Counted from the stretch's first letter, positions 39,562 to 49,887 are shown. The stretch is DNA of 64,000 nucleotides from Winogradskyella haliclonae (GCF_014635865.1 NZ_BMDQ01000001.1:1302001-1366000), one strand, 5' to 3'. The notes: generated by a model from the letters alone, not told the origin. A program made the numbers and translations.

Positions 39562-41964
39562 ATGATTAAAAATTATTTCAAAATTGCCCTTAGAAACTTA
39601 AAAAAGAATAAGCTCTACACTACGATTAACATTTTTGGCTTATCCATAGGTTTGGCGGCTTGTCTACTGATTTTGTTATATGTGTCTAGTGAATTGACTT
39701 ATGATTCATTTCATGAAAAATCAACCAATATTGTAAGAGCTACTATGGAGTATAAAGCTTCTAACGAAGTAAATTATGCAGCGGTAACAGGGACAAAAGT
39801 AGGGCCAGAGTTTTCTAGAAGAATTCCCAGCGTAGAAGACTATGTTAGAACTTACATAAGTAGTGGAAATATAATATATAAGGATAAATCTTTTGCTGAG
39901 AATCGTATCCTGTTTGCTGATCCATCATTTTTCAACATATTTTCTTTTCAATTAGTTCAAGGAAATGCGGCTAATGTCTTAGATGCTTCAAACAAAATTG
40001 TTCTCACAGAATCAATGGCAAAAAAATACTTTGGTATGGTAAATCCTGTAAATCAGGTTATTAATGCTTTTGGTAGAGATTTTATTGTTTCAGGTGTCTG
40101 TAAAGACGTGCCTAAAAACTCGCAAATAAAATTTGATTTCGTCACTCAATTTTTAAATCTAAATAATAATGTTAAGCGCGAACAATGGTGGTCTGCTAAT
40201 TGGATTACTTATTTATTGCTAAATGATACAGCTGAAATAGCCAAAGTAGAGCAGCAGGTTAATGAATATATGTCTACGGACTTGGTTAGAAAAGAAGCAA
40301 GATTGAATGAAGGAGAATATTTAAAATATAATCTAGAACCCCTTTTGGATGTACACTTAAAATCTGAATTAGCAGGTTTTGAGCCCAACGGAAGCCTAAC
40401 TTATATTTATGTATTTGTCATTATTACGGTACTCATCTTAATGATTGCTATTGCTAATTATACCAATTTGGCCACAGCACAATCGACGACTCGTAGTGCT
40501 GAAATTGGAGTGAGAAAGGTGATGGGAGCAAGTAAAAAGCAGGTCTTCTTTCAATTCATAAGTGAAGCCACTACAATTACGATAATTTCAACAATTATAG
40601 CCTTGGGTATAAGTGTTTTATTTATTCCCTATTTCAATAACATTACAGGGCAATCCTTTACAAGAATGGAATTGCTACAGCCCATTCCTGTATTTCTACT
40701 GCTATTATTTAGTACGATAGTTAGTGTCTTAGCAGGTTTATATCCAGCGCTAATACTTTCTAATTCGAAAGTAATTTCAATTTTAAAAGAAGGGTTTAGG
40801 TCTACGGGAGGAAATAATTTGCTAAGAAAGTCATTAATAGTAGGTCAATTCGCCATATCAGTATTCCTTATCATTTTTACCTTAATTATTATCCAACAGA
40901 TGAATTATGTGCAGAGCAAAGATTTAGGTTATGATAAAGACCATGTGGTAGTATTGCCGATTCGTGGAAATATGCTTAATAATTTTAGTTCAATTAAAGA
41001 AGCTTTTGAACAAGTGGAAGGTGTAAAATCTGTAACAGCATCATACGAAACGCCAGAGTTTGTGAATTGGTCAGATGGCATTCATGCAGCTGATGAAAAC
41101 GGAGAACACGATATTTCTGTAAACGCTATGCCGATAGATTTAGATTTTATTAAGACTATGGGAATGGAATTGGTAGCAGGTCGCGACTTTATAACCACAG
41201 ATTTTGCTTTAATGGATACTATCAATACTGACAATAAAGAATACAGACAGCCTTATCTAATCAATGAAACTTTGGCCAAACGTATTGGATGGTCGCCGGA
41301 TGAAGCTATAGGAAGAACAATTTCAAATCGTGCAGATGGACCTATTTTAGGTGTTGTCAAAGATTTTCATTTCAGTAGTTTACACGATCCCATAGGGCCT
41401 TTGCTTTTCTTTTTAAATCGAAACTTCTCTAGAAACTATATAGTCAGAATCTCAGGAGCGGATGTAAAAAATACTTTGACGAGTCTTGAGAGCACATGGA
41501 TGTCGCGTATTTCCGATAAACCTTTTGATTATCATTTTCTAGATCAAGATTATGATGCATTATATGAATCGGAAAAACGGAGTTCCCTACTTTTTAGTGT
41601 AGCAGCAGGATTATCGGTTTTACTAGCTTGTTTGGGGCTTTTTGGTTTAGTAGCATTTAGTATTGTACAACGAACTAAAGAAATAGGCATTCGAAAAGTC
41701 TTAGGTGCAAATTTGGGTAATATTATGCTGTTGGTAAGTAAGAATTTTTTAATTCTAGTGGTAATAGCGGTAGCAATTGCTTCTCCATTTGCGTATTGGG
41801 CTTCAAAAAACTGGCTTCAGGATTTTACCTATAGAATTGAACCACAACTACAAATATTTGTTATTGCAGGATTAGTTACAGTAATAGTCACCATGATTAC
41901 TATAAGTTATCATTCTTTGAAAGCTGCTAATGCAAACCCGGTGAATGCATTAAGGTCAGAATAA
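39562..41964 (+). CDS. ABC permease, MacB/FtsX type (paralogue 2), 800 aa
   Basis: Same architecture as the gene before it: MIKNYFKIALRNLKKNKLYT, first helix, periplasmic domain, central helices with EIGVRKVMGASKKQ and C-terminal EIGIRKVLGANLGN. It starts 27 bp after the previous stop. The spacer, CATCAATCAAAAAACAG then AAATC before the ATG, recurs before paralogue 3. The periplasmic parts are clearly diverged from paralogue 1, so it may be a partner subunit rather than a redundant copy. Confidence 0.85.
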   Translation: MIKNYFKIALRNLKKNKLYTTINIFGLSIGLAACLLILLYVSSELTYDSFHEKSTNIVRATMEYKASNEVNYAAVTGTKVGPEFSRRIPSVEDYVRTYISSGNIIYKDKSFAENRILFADPSFFNIFSFQLVQGNAANVLDASNKIVLTESMAKKYFGMVNPVNQVINAFGRDFIVSGVCKDVPKNSQIKFDFVTQFLNLNNNVKREQWWSANWITYLLLNDTAEIAKVEQQVNEYMSTDLVRKEARLNEGEYLKYNLEPLLDVHLKSELAGFEPNGSLTYIYVFVIITVLILMIAIANYTNLATAQSTTRSAEIGVRKVMGASKKQVFFQFISEATTITIISTIIALGISVLFIPYFNNITGQSFTRMELLQPIPVFLLLLFSTIVSVLAGLYPALILSNSKVISILKEGFRSTGGNNLLRKSLIVGQFAISVFLIIFTLIIIQQMNYVQSKDLGYDKDHVVVLPIRGNMLNNFSSIKEAFEQVEGVKSVTASYETPEFVNWSDGIHAADENGEHDISVNAMPIDLDFIKTMGMELVAGRDFITTDFALMDTINTDNKEYRQPYLINETLAKRIGWSPDEAIGRTISNRADGPILGVVKDFHFSSLHDPIGPLLFFLNRNFSRNYIVRISGADVKNTLTSLESTWMSRISDKPFDYHFLDQDYDALYESEKRSSLLFSVAAGLSVLLACLGLFGLVAFSIVQRTKEIGIRKVLGANLGNIMLLVSKNFLILVVIAVAIASPFAYWASKNWLQDFTYRIEPQLQIFVIAGLVTVIVTMITISYHSLKAANANPVNALRSE

Positions 41965-41995
41965 TTAAACATCATCAATCAAAAAAACAGAAATC

Positions 41996-44443
41996 ATGAT
42001 TAAAAATTATTTCAAAATAGCATGGCGAAATATCATGAAACACAAAGTGTTTTCGCTAATTAATGTTATTGGTCTTACTATAGGTCTAAGTGCTTCTTTT
42101 GTAATTGGTCTTATGATTTATTACGATTATACATTTGATGATTTTCATAAAGACGGGGACCGTATTTACAGGGTCGTATCAGATTTTAAAAGCCCTCAAG
42201 GAACATTTCATAATTCTGGAGTAACACTAGCATTAAAGGATGCCATAGCTGATAATTCAAATTTTGAAAGCATTACTGAGTTCTATATCAATAGACCATC
42301 AAAAGTCGAGAATAAGGCAAACAACACAGAGTTTAAATGGCCTAATTTTGTAATGTATACGGATGAAGCCTATTTTAATATTTTTGATTATAAGTTTATT
42401 GCCGGGGATAAATCTACGGCCTTAGATAAGCCAAATAATGTAATCCTCACAGAGACTCGAGCTAAAGAATATTTCCCCAATACAGCTCCAGCAGATTTAA
42501 TAGGTAAGACTTTGGTTTATAACGATTCTATAAATATCACTGTTTCTGGAGTCGTTGAGAATTTTAAAAAACGAACCGATTTTGTTTTTGAAGAATTTAT
42601 ATCTCATCAAACCCTTTTACAGACAGATAGGAGAGAGGAACTTTTAGAGCGACAATGGGGAAATACTAACTCTGATTCACAGTTATTTGTAAAGCTTACC
42701 GAATCTGCAAATGTGGTTTCAATTCAAAAGCGACTTGACGATTTGGCCCTGGAACATACCGATGAAGATGATAAAAAATATGAAATGTCTAGGGAGTTTC
42801 AATTACAACCATTGAGTGATATTCATTTTAATGAGGACTATGGTATTTACGATTGGTCTAAAGGTCAAGCAAGCAAATCTTTACTCAGTAATTTGGCTTT
42901 AGTAGCAGTGTTTTTATTATTGTTGGGTTGTATCAACTTCATTAATCTAAATACAGCACAAGCATCACAACGTGCCAAGGAAATAGGAATAAGAAAAACA
43001 TTAGGAAGTTCAAGAAAGCAATTGATTAGTCAGTTTATGGGAGAAACATTTTTGTTAGTTTTCTTTTCTGCATTACTATCTATTGTACTTTCTAAATGGT
43101 TGATTAATGTGTTTTCGGATTTTGTTCCTGAAGATTTGAGTTTCGAATTGTTTAAAGCACCGTTAATCGTATTGAGTATTCTTCTTCTTCTTTTTGTAGT
43201 AACGATTTTGTCAGGGTTTTACCCAGCATTGGTGCTTTCAAAATTTAATACGGTTTCTGTTCTAAAAAATCACATGGCAGCAGGTGAGAAGAAAGTAAGA
43301 TTGAGAAAATTTCTGACTGTATTTCAATTCACCATTGCTCAGATTTTTATTATTGGGACTTTGCTGGTAGGTAAACAAATCAATTATTTACTGAATAAGG
43401 ATATGGGTTTTAAGACTGATGCTATAGTTTCAGTTTATTCACCGCGTAGTGAGAGAGAACTTTCTAAAAAAGAACTCTATGCTGAGAAATTAAGAAGTAT
43501 TCCAGAGATAAAATCTGTAAGTATTGGGAGTCATGCTCCAGCATCATACTCTACAAACACCACTAATGTAACCTATACAAATGAAGAGGAAATAATTAAG
43601 TCTGAAATGCAATATATATTTGGTGATACCAATTATGCGAATTTATTTGAGTTAGATATACTTGCTGGCCGTATACATAGAAACGACACTGTAAGAGAGT
43701 TGGTAATAAATGAAACACTGCTAAAGAAACTAGGTTTCAATTCACCAGATGATGCCATAGGTAAAGCTTTAACAGTTAATGACGAGCAAACACCTATTGT
43801 AGGTGTTATGGCTGATTTTAATCAACGTTCTTTAAAATCTGAAATAAAACCAATGGCACTCAGAGGTGATTGGTATCGTTCACAATTTAGTCAGTTTCAA
43901 GCAATACATGTTTCTTTCCATAATGAATCTTCAGAGAATTTAAAATCTACATTAACAAAAATTGAAGATGCATATAAGTCTGTATATACAGAAACAGAAG
44001 ACTATCGTCTTCAGTTTATGGATCAGACTATAGAAACATTTTATAATCGAGAAAAGAAGATTTCAAAATTATTAAATTGGGCAACCGGTCTTTCTATATT
44101 AATCAGTTGTCTAGGCTTATTGGGTCTAGTTATTTATACAACAAACCGTCGTGTAAAGGAAATAGGAGTACGTAAAGTTTTAGGTGCATCATTGTTTCAA
44201 ATCAACACTCTGCTTTGTAAAGAGTTCTTATTACTCGTTGCCATAGCTTTTGTTATAGCTACACCTTTAGCTTGGTATGGCATATACAGTTGGCTTCAAG
44301 ATTTTACCTATAAAACATCCATAAGTTTTATTGCCTTTATAGTTGGTGGTGCTGCGATGATTTTCTTTGCATTACTGGTTATAAGCTTCAAAACATTAAG
44401 TGCAGCTAATGCAAATCCGGTAAACTCTTTAAGGTCTGAATAG
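41996..44443 (+). CDS. ABC permease, MacB/FtsX type (paralogue 3), 815 aa
   Basis: MIKNYFKIAWRNIMKHKVFS at the N-terminus, central EIGIRKTLGSSRKQ and C-terminal EIGVRKVLGASLFQ place it in the same double-FtsX family. Starts 31 bp after paralogue 2 with the same spacer motif. Slightly longer periplasmic domain than the others. A new promoter region lies after its stop, so the operon may have a second transcription unit from here. Confidence 0.85.
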   Translation: MIKNYFKIAWRNIMKHKVFSLINVIGLTIGLSASFVIGLMIYYDYTFDDFHKDGDRIYRVVSDFKSPQGTFHNSGVTLALKDAIADNSNFESITEFYINRPSKVENKANNTEFKWPNFVMYTDEAYFNIFDYKFIAGDKSTALDKPNNVILTETRAKEYFPNTAPADLIGKTLVYNDSINITVSGVVENFKKRTDFVFEEFISHQTLLQTDRREELLERQWGNTNSDSQLFVKLTESANVVSIQKRLDDLALEHTDEDDKKYEMSREFQLQPLSDIHFNEDYGIYDWSKGQASKSLLSNLALVAVFLLLLGCINFINLNTAQASQRAKEIGIRKTLGSSRKQLISQFMGETFLLVFFSALLSIVLSKWLINVFSDFVPEDLSFELFKAPLIVLSILLLLFVVTILSGFYPALVLSKFNTVSVLKNHMAAGEKKVRLRKFLTVFQFTIAQIFIIGTLLVGKQINYLLNKDMGFKTDAIVSVYSPRSERELSKKELYAEKLRSIPEIKSVSIGSHAPASYSTNTTNVTYTNEEEIIKSEMQYIFGDTNYANLFELDILAGRIHRNDTVRELVINETLLKKLGFNSPDDAIGKALTVNDEQTPIVGVMADFNQRSLKSEIKPMALRGDWYRSQFSQFQAIHVSFHNESSENLKSTLTKIEDAYKSVYTETEDYRLQFMDQTIETFYNREKKISKLLNWATGLSILISCLGLLGLVIYTTNRRVKEIGVRKVLGASLFQINTLLCKEFLLLVAIAFVIATPLAWYGIYSWLQDFTYKTSISFIAFIVGGAAMIFFALLVISFKTLSAANANPVNSLRSE

Positions 44444-44456
44444 AACTAAATTTTAA

Positions 44457-44496
44457 GTGTTCGGTTTTGAACAAGAAGTGTATCAAAACCGAACAC
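44457..44496 (+). promoter_or_regulatory. Perfect inverted-repeat activator site (UAS) upstream of paralogue 4
   Basis: GTGTTCGGTTTTGA and TCAAAACCGAACAC are exact 14 bp inverted copies with a 12-base spacer. A related half site occurs at 34929-34949. The symmetry fits a dimeric NtrC-type activator with a Fis-like domain. Confidence 0.65.
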
Positions 44497-44547
44497 ATTT
44501 GTTTTTAAATATAATTGTAAAGTATTAAAAATCAGATTGTTATTTTT

Positions 44548-44563
44548 TTGGCATCATCTTGTC
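44548..44563 (+). promoter_or_regulatory. Sigma-54-type promoter before paralogue 4
   Basis: TTTTGGCATCATCTTGTC repeats the -24/-12 layout and most of the bases of 34999-35016. It is about 52 bp downstream of the inverted repeat at 44457-44496 and 45 bp before the ATG. Confidence 0.6.
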
Positions 44564-44607
44564 TATGTAATTAGAAACAAAAACATCAATTAAAAAAATC
44601 AACGCTC

Positions 44608-46962
44608 ATGATTATCAATTATATAAAAATAGCATTAAGGAGTTTACTTAAGAATAAAGGATACAGTTTCTTAAACATCTTTGGTTTAGCTATAGGCATT
44701 ACCTGTGCTAGTTTAATCTTTCTTTGGGTAGAAGACGAGGTAAGTTTTAATACAAATTTCCCAAATCAAGATCAAGTTTTTTATGTGCCAACCAATCAGA
44801 ATTACGAAGGCGAGTGGCGTACGTTTTACTCTACTCCTGGGCCCTTAGCTCAAGATATGTTGGATGATATTCCAGGAATAGAAAAAGCTACACGCTCTAA
44901 CCTACAGGAAATTTTGTTTGCATTTGGTGATAATTCTATTACTAGACGAGGACGCTATGTTGATGAGGACTTTTTAGATATTTTTAGTTTAAAATTTATT
45001 GAAGGCAATCGAGAGAATGCTTTTGCAAACCCAGAAGCCATTGTATTAACACAAGAAACTTCAGAACAATTGTTTGGAAAAGGAGAAAATGCTATTGGTA
45101 AAGTTGTTAAAGTAAGTAATAAAGACAATTATTTGGTTACAGGCGTAGTAGAAGATTTGCCTAAGAATGTTACATTTCCTTTTGATTGGATAGCGCCTTT
45201 TGAGCGCTATGCAGAAGGTGAAGAATGGATGACTTTTTATGGAAACAACTTTTCGGACACCTTTGTCAAATTAGCATCAGAGGCTAATTTTGAAACTGTT
45301 GATGCTCAAGTAAGAGCTTTAATAAGAAAGAAAGAAGAAAACACAACTGACTATGCGTTTTTACATTCTATAAAAGATTGGCATTTACGTTCAAAATTCG
45401 AAGGCGGAGAGATTGTAGGAGGTCGTATCACTTATGTGCGTTTATTTACAATTATAGCTTTCATTATTTTGTTAATTGCGTGCATCAACTTTATGAATTT
45501 GTCAACAGCAAGAAGTGAAAAACGCGCCAATGAAGTTGGTGTTCGTAAAGCTATGGGGTCTAGTCGAGGCAGATTAATAACACAGTTTATTTCTGAATCT
45601 TTGATTTTAGCATTCATAGCCGCTTTAGTAAGTGCACTCTTCTTAGCTGTTTTGTTACCACAATTTAACCTCATTATAGAAAAAGATTTAACTCTAGGTT
45701 TAGGGAATCCTATACATGTTTTAGTACTCTTGACTATAACAATTATCTGTGGTGTTTTTGCAGGTCTTTACCCAGCATTTTATTTATCATCTTTTAAGCC
45801 AGTGCAGGTACTTAAGGGTCTAAAAGTTACTGAAGGGTCAGCGTCTTTTATTAGAAAAGGGTTAGTTGTTGGGCAGTTTACAGTTTCAATTGTATTTATC
45901 ATTTTTACGATACTAGTCTATCAGCAAATTCAACATGCAAAAAATAGAGATTTAGGTTATGATAAGGATCAATTATTGTCGATGCGAATAGATGAGGATT
46001 TTATTCCAAAATTCGATGTCATTCAACAAGAATTGATAAGAACAGGTTCTGTGCAAAATGCTACGCTTTGTAATTCTCAGCTACTCTCGGGTGGTAATAA
46101 TGGATCAGGATTTACATGGAAGGGTGGTACAAATACAGAAGATGTTTTAATTTCTTTCAGAAACGTAACAGAAAGCTTTTTTGAAACTACAGGAATGGAA
46201 ATTATAGAAGGTAGAGGTTTTAATAAAAATTATGAGATTGATAGTACAAGCGTATTGATTTCTCAATCTTTGGCTAAAATGATGGGTGAAGAAAACCCTA
46301 TAGGGAATATCATTAATCGTGGAGATGGACCATTAGAAGTTGTTGGCGTAGTTAAAGATTATGTTTATGGCGACATGTTCGATTCTAGCGACCCAGTACT
46401 ATTTATGAATTATCCTCCTTACGCTAGGTACATGTTTATTAAAACAAAAGATGGTGTACCTGTAGATAGAGCTCTGTCAGATATAGAAGCAGTATTAAAA
46501 ACACATAATCCAGCTTACCCATTTGAATATACTTTTGTTGACGAAGCTTTTGATGCTAAGTTTAAAAATGAACAATTAGTAGGTGAGTTATCTCAGATTT
46601 TTGCAATCCTTGCCATTCTCATTTCATGCTTAGGATTGTTTGGCTTGGCGGCGTATACTGCAGAGCAAAGAAGTAAAGAAATTGGCGTACGCAAAGTATT
46701 AGGAGCTAGTGTGTCTGGCATTGTTAAGTTACTATCAAAAGATTTTTTGAAACTTGTAGGAATTTCAATTTTAATTTCTGTTCCAATCGCTTGGTATGCA
46801 ACATATAGTTGGCTTCAAGATTATGCCTATCGTATAGAAATTAACTGGATAGTGTTTCTAGTAGCTGGAGTTTTAGCAGTGATTATAGCTTTAGCAACAG
46901 TGAGTTTTCAAGCCATAAAAGCTGCAATTGCAAACCCAATCAAAAGCTTAAGAACAGAATAA
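44608..46962 (+). CDS. ABC permease, MacB/FtsX type (paralogue 4), 784 aa
   Basis: MIINYIKIALRSLLKNKGYS start, then LNIFGLAIGITCASLIFLWV, central EVGVRKAMGSSRGR and C-terminal EIGVRKVLGASVSG. It is closest in pattern to paralogue 1 (shared RADFEGG-like LRSKFEGGEIVGGRI). Its own sigma-54-type promoter and inverted repeat lie in the 164 bp gap upstream, which makes it the head of a second transcription unit with the GIN-domain, ATPase and channel genes. Confidence 0.85.
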   Translation: MIINYIKIALRSLLKNKGYSFLNIFGLAIGITCASLIFLWVEDEVSFNTNFPNQDQVFYVPTNQNYEGEWRTFYSTPGPLAQDMLDDIPGIEKATRSNLQEILFAFGDNSITRRGRYVDEDFLDIFSLKFIEGNRENAFANPEAIVLTQETSEQLFGKGENAIGKVVKVSNKDNYLVTGVVEDLPKNVTFPFDWIAPFERYAEGEEWMTFYGNNFSDTFVKLASEANFETVDAQVRALIRKKEENTTDYAFLHSIKDWHLRSKFEGGEIVGGRITYVRLFTIIAFIILLIACINFMNLSTARSEKRANEVGVRKAMGSSRGRLITQFISESLILAFIAALVSALFLAVLLPQFNLIIEKDLTLGLGNPIHVLVLLTITIICGVFAGLYPAFYLSSFKPVQVLKGLKVTEGSASFIRKGLVVGQFTVSIVFIIFTILVYQQIQHAKNRDLGYDKDQLLSMRIDEDFIPKFDVIQQELIRTGSVQNATLCNSQLLSGGNNGSGFTWKGGTNTEDVLISFRNVTESFFETTGMEIIEGRGFNKNYEIDSTSVLISQSLAKMMGEENPIGNIINRGDGPLEVVGVVKDYVYGDMFDSSDPVLFMNYPPYARYMFIKTKDGVPVDRALSDIEAVLKTHNPAYPFEYTFVDEAFDAKFKNEQLVGELSQIFAILAILISCLGLFGLAAYTAEQRSKEIGVRKVLGASVSGIVKLLSKDFLKLVGISILISVPIAWYATYSWLQDYAYRIEINWIVFLVAGVLAVIIALATVSFQAIKAAIANPIKSLRTE

Positions 46963-46999
46963 ATTATAAATCATCATTAATCGAAAAATAGAAATCATT

Positions 47000-47743
47000 A
47001 TGAAACATTTAAAACAAATAATCAGCATTGTTTGCTTGTTACTAATGCAATTAATTACAGCGCAAACAAAGAAATCTGTAGCAGATTTTAATAAAGTAAT
47101 TATTAGTCCTCACATAGAGACGACTTTTGTGAAAGGAGACGAGAATTCAGTAACTATTCTTGAAAATACACTATCAGATGATAAGGTAAATATAGAAGTT
47201 AACGGAGGTACTTTACGTGTATATTTAGATGATGCAAAGACGACGACTAAGCATAAGAAAGTGGTCAAGAATGGCATGAAAATGAAAGTGCCAATTTATA
47301 AGGGTAGAGTATTAACAATAAAAGTGACTTACAAGAATATAGATAATCTATCACTTCGCGGAGAGCAAAGAACTGTTTGTGAGAGTTTAATAGATGCTGA
47401 AGAGTTTAAACTCAAAATTTATGGCGAATCTCAGGTAACTTTTAATGAGGTTGATTTCCAAGTGCTGAATGCGGATATTTATGGAGAAAGTCAATTAACA
47501 ATAAATAAAGGAAAAATAAATCATCAGTGGATCACTGCTTTTGGTGAAGGTGAAATTAATTTGGTTGAAGTAGATAATAAAACATCTAAGCTAAAGGCTT
47601 ATGGAGAAGCAAAATTTACCGTACAATCATCAGAGCGTATTAAGTTTACTGCCTATGGTGAGGCCGAATTGTTTTATAAGGGCGATCCAGAAGTTTACAG
47701 AGGACTAAGTATAGGTGCTTCAACTATTAGTCAAATAGATTAA
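47000..47743 (+). CDS. Head-GIN-domain (DUF2807) exported protein, 247 aa
   Basis: Signal peptide (IISIVCLLLMQLITAQ) followed by a repetitive beta-helical domain: ADFNKVIISPHIETTFVKGD at the start and a ladder of short repeats with YGESQ/YGEAK/YGEAE from about residue 145 on. This is the pattern of the DUF2807 putative autotransporter-adhesin head GIN domain common in Bacteroidota. Role in the transporter operon unknown. Starts at ATG 47000 after the same CATCATTAATCGAAAA-type spacer as the permeases. Confidence 0.8.
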   Translation: MKHLKQIISIVCLLLMQLITAQTKKSVADFNKVIISPHIETTFVKGDENSVTILENTLSDDKVNIEVNGGTLRVYLDDAKTTTKHKKVVKNGMKMKVPIYKGRVLTIKVTYKNIDNLSLRGEQRTVCESLIDAEEFKLKIYGESQVTFNEVDFQVLNADIYGESQLTINKGKINHQWITAFGEGEINLVEVDNKTSKLKAYGEAKFTVQSSERIKFTAYGEAELFYKGDPEVYRGLSIGASTISQID

Positions 47744-47762
47744 CTGAAACCAATTAAAAAAA

Positions 47763-48440
47763 ATGAATACAAAGCTTTTAAGTTTAAACGAAGCCACTAG
47801 AACGGTAAATTCGGGTAGTAATAAAGTGACGCTTCTAGATGATATCAATCTCCAAGTTAATGAAGGCGAATTTATCTCACTCATGGGACCATCAGGTTCA
47901 GGGAAATCTACATTACTTAATTGTATAGGAATGCTCGATAGTTTTACGGGTGGCGGTTATACATTTCTTGGAGAACCAGTGCATAGCATGAAAGAGAAAA
48001 ATAGGTCTAAGCTATACAAAGAATATATAGGTTTTGTGTTTCAGGCTTATCACCTTATAGATGAGTTAACTGTTTGGGAAAATATTGAGACACCTTTGTT
48101 ATACAAAAGCATAAAGTCTTCTGAAAGAAAAGCACTTGTGGCTGATATGTTAGATCGCTTTAATATTGTAGGTAAAAAAGATTTATTTCCTCAACAACTT
48201 AGTGGAGGACAGCAACAATTAGTAGGGATAGCTAGAGCATTGATAGGAAAACCAAAATTAATTTTGGCAGATGAACCCACTGGGAATTTAAACTCAAAAC
48301 AGAGCACTGAAATTATGGAGCTTTTTTCTCAATTAAATAAAGATGGTGTGACCATAATTCAAGCAACGCATTCAGAACAAAATGCAGCTTATGGTTCTCG
48401 AATTATTAATCTACTCGACGGAAAAATAGTCGAAGAATAA
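47763..48440 (+). CDS. ABC transporter ATPase, MacB/LolD type (second copy), 225 aa
   Basis: Walker A GPSGSGKST (residues 42-50), VFQAYHLI Q-loop, signature LSGGQQQLVGIARAL and Walker B LILADEPTGNLNS. The bases after the signature (QQLVGIAR) differ from the usual QQRVAIAR of its paralogue at 36330. His switch at ATHSEQ. A second ATPase lets two sub-operons be regulated separately. Between the GIN-domain gene and the channel gene, 10 bp before the latter. Confidence 0.9.
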   Translation: MNTKLLSLNEATRTVNSGSNKVTLLDDINLQVNEGEFISLMGPSGSGKSTLLNCIGMLDSFTGGGYTFLGEPVHSMKEKNRSKLYKEYIGFVFQAYHLIDELTVWENIETPLLYKSIKSSERKALVADMLDRFNIVGKKDLFPQQLSGGQQQLVGIARALIGKPKLILADEPTGNLNSKQSTEIMELFSQLNKDGVTIIQATHSEQNAAYGSRIINLLDGKIVEE

Positions 48441-48449
48441 GAACGTATT

Positions 48450-49868
48450 ATGAAGCTTAAATATGCAATAATAGCTCTCACTTTTGTGATGAGTCTGGGA
48501 GGATATAGTCAAAATTCAACACTAAAATCTTATACTTTAGATGAATGTATTTCTATCGCTTTAGAAAATAATCTTGATTTAAAGTCTACCTACTTGCGTG
48601 CCAATTCTGCAAAAATAAATTACAGGCAATCTCTTCTTAACATGACGCCATCTGTTAATGGAAATTTTAATTTGGGTGTTAATGATGGTCGAAGTATAGA
48701 TCCATTTACTAATGATTTTATCAATCAAGAACTCACATTTTCAAATTTGGGTTTAAGTTTGAATATGACCATTTTTAACGGGTTTAGACTATTAAATTTA
48801 GCAAAACAGAATCTACTAAATAAGAAGGCTTCAGAAATGGAAGCTGAAGCGGCAAGGCAAGATTTAGTACTCAATGTTACATTGACATATCTTCAAGTGC
48901 TAAACGCGAAAGCTGTTTTGGATTTAAACAAGGCGAGATTAGAAACAACAAAGCAACAACTAAAAATTCAAGAAGATTTTTATAAGAACGAATCTGGTAA
49001 TCCCGCAGATTATAATGATATTTTGGGTCAATTGGCAAGTGATGAAACAAATGTTCTAAATTCAGAAAGTAATTATAATAGTACAAAATTAAGTTTGGTT
49101 CAATTGTTAAATCTTAAAAATGATATAGACATACAGGCTTTGGACCTTATGTTAGATATTGAAAAATATGGTTTGTCATCTGACGATGTTTTTAATGCTG
49201 CATTAGAGAATTTAGCGGCAGTTAAAGCGCAAGAATTAAGACTTAAAGCTTCTAAGAAAGGTATTAGTGTAGCTAAAGCTCAATTTACGCCTGAGGTTTC
49301 AGTTTTCGCAGGAATTAATAGTAATTATTCCAGTGCAGCGCAAATATTTAATGCTACCGGGACAAGTATTGTTGATACTGGTGATTTTGTAACTGTAGGT
49401 GGGCAAAATCTACCTGTACAATCAGAGCAAACAAATTTTGAAGCGCAACAAATAGAGTTTAGTGACCAACTTGATAATAACTTAAATACTGTTGTTGGTA
49501 TATCTGTTAGTGTACCGTTACTTAACGGCTTTAGAGCAAAAAACAATGTAGCAATAGAAAAAATTAATGCTGAGGAAAGTCTCTTACAATTAGAGCGTAC
49601 ACATCTTGATATTAAAAACACGATTACTCAAGTCCATTTTGATATGGAAGCGACTTATAATCGTTACCAAAGTTTACAACGTCAGGTTGATGCTTATCAA
49701 GAATCCTATAGGATTAATGAGATACGTTTTAATAATGGGGTTTCTAATTTTCTGAATTATATTACAAGTAAAAATAATCTAGATAATGCAAAAGTGAATC
49801 TAGCAAATGCAAAATATGAGTATCTATTAAGAGTAAAAGTTTTAGATTATTATCGTGGTAAATCTTAA
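48450..49868 (+). CDS. TolC-family outer membrane channel, 472 aa
   Basis: Signal peptide (MKLKYAIIALTFVMSLGGY) and the TolC family layout: YTLDECISIALENNLDLK at the N-terminus and two long helical hairpins. The C-terminal half repeats the first half (for example VSVPLLNGFRAKNNV), with KNNLDNAKVNLANAKYEYLL near the end. It would form the outer-membrane duct for the MacA/FtsX system. The gene ends the operon. Confidence 0.88.
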   Translation: MKLKYAIIALTFVMSLGGYSQNSTLKSYTLDECISIALENNLDLKSTYLRANSAKINYRQSLLNMTPSVNGNFNLGVNDGRSIDPFTNDFINQELTFSNLGLSLNMTIFNGFRLLNLAKQNLLNKKASEMEAEAARQDLVLNVTLTYLQVLNAKAVLDLNKARLETTKQQLKIQEDFYKNESGNPADYNDILGQLASDETNVLNSESNYNSTKLSLVQLLNLKNDIDIQALDLMLDIEKYGLSSDDVFNAALENLAAVKAQELRLKASKKGISVAKAQFTPEVSVFAGINSNYSSAAQIFNATGTSIVDTGDFVTVGGQNLPVQSEQTNFEAQQIEFSDQLDNNLNTVVGISVSVPLLNGFRAKNNVAIEKINAEESLLQLERTHLDIKNTITQVHFDMEATYNRYQSLQRQVDAYQESYRINEIRFNNGVSNFLNYITSKNNLDNAKVNLANAKYEYLLRVKVLDYYRGKS

Positions 49869-49887
49869 TTAAAAACTTACAATCTTA

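Noticed and set aside
36330..48440. Assembly duplication of the ABC genes
   Set aside because: The two ATPases and the four permeases are clearly diverged in sequence and length, so they are true paralogues.
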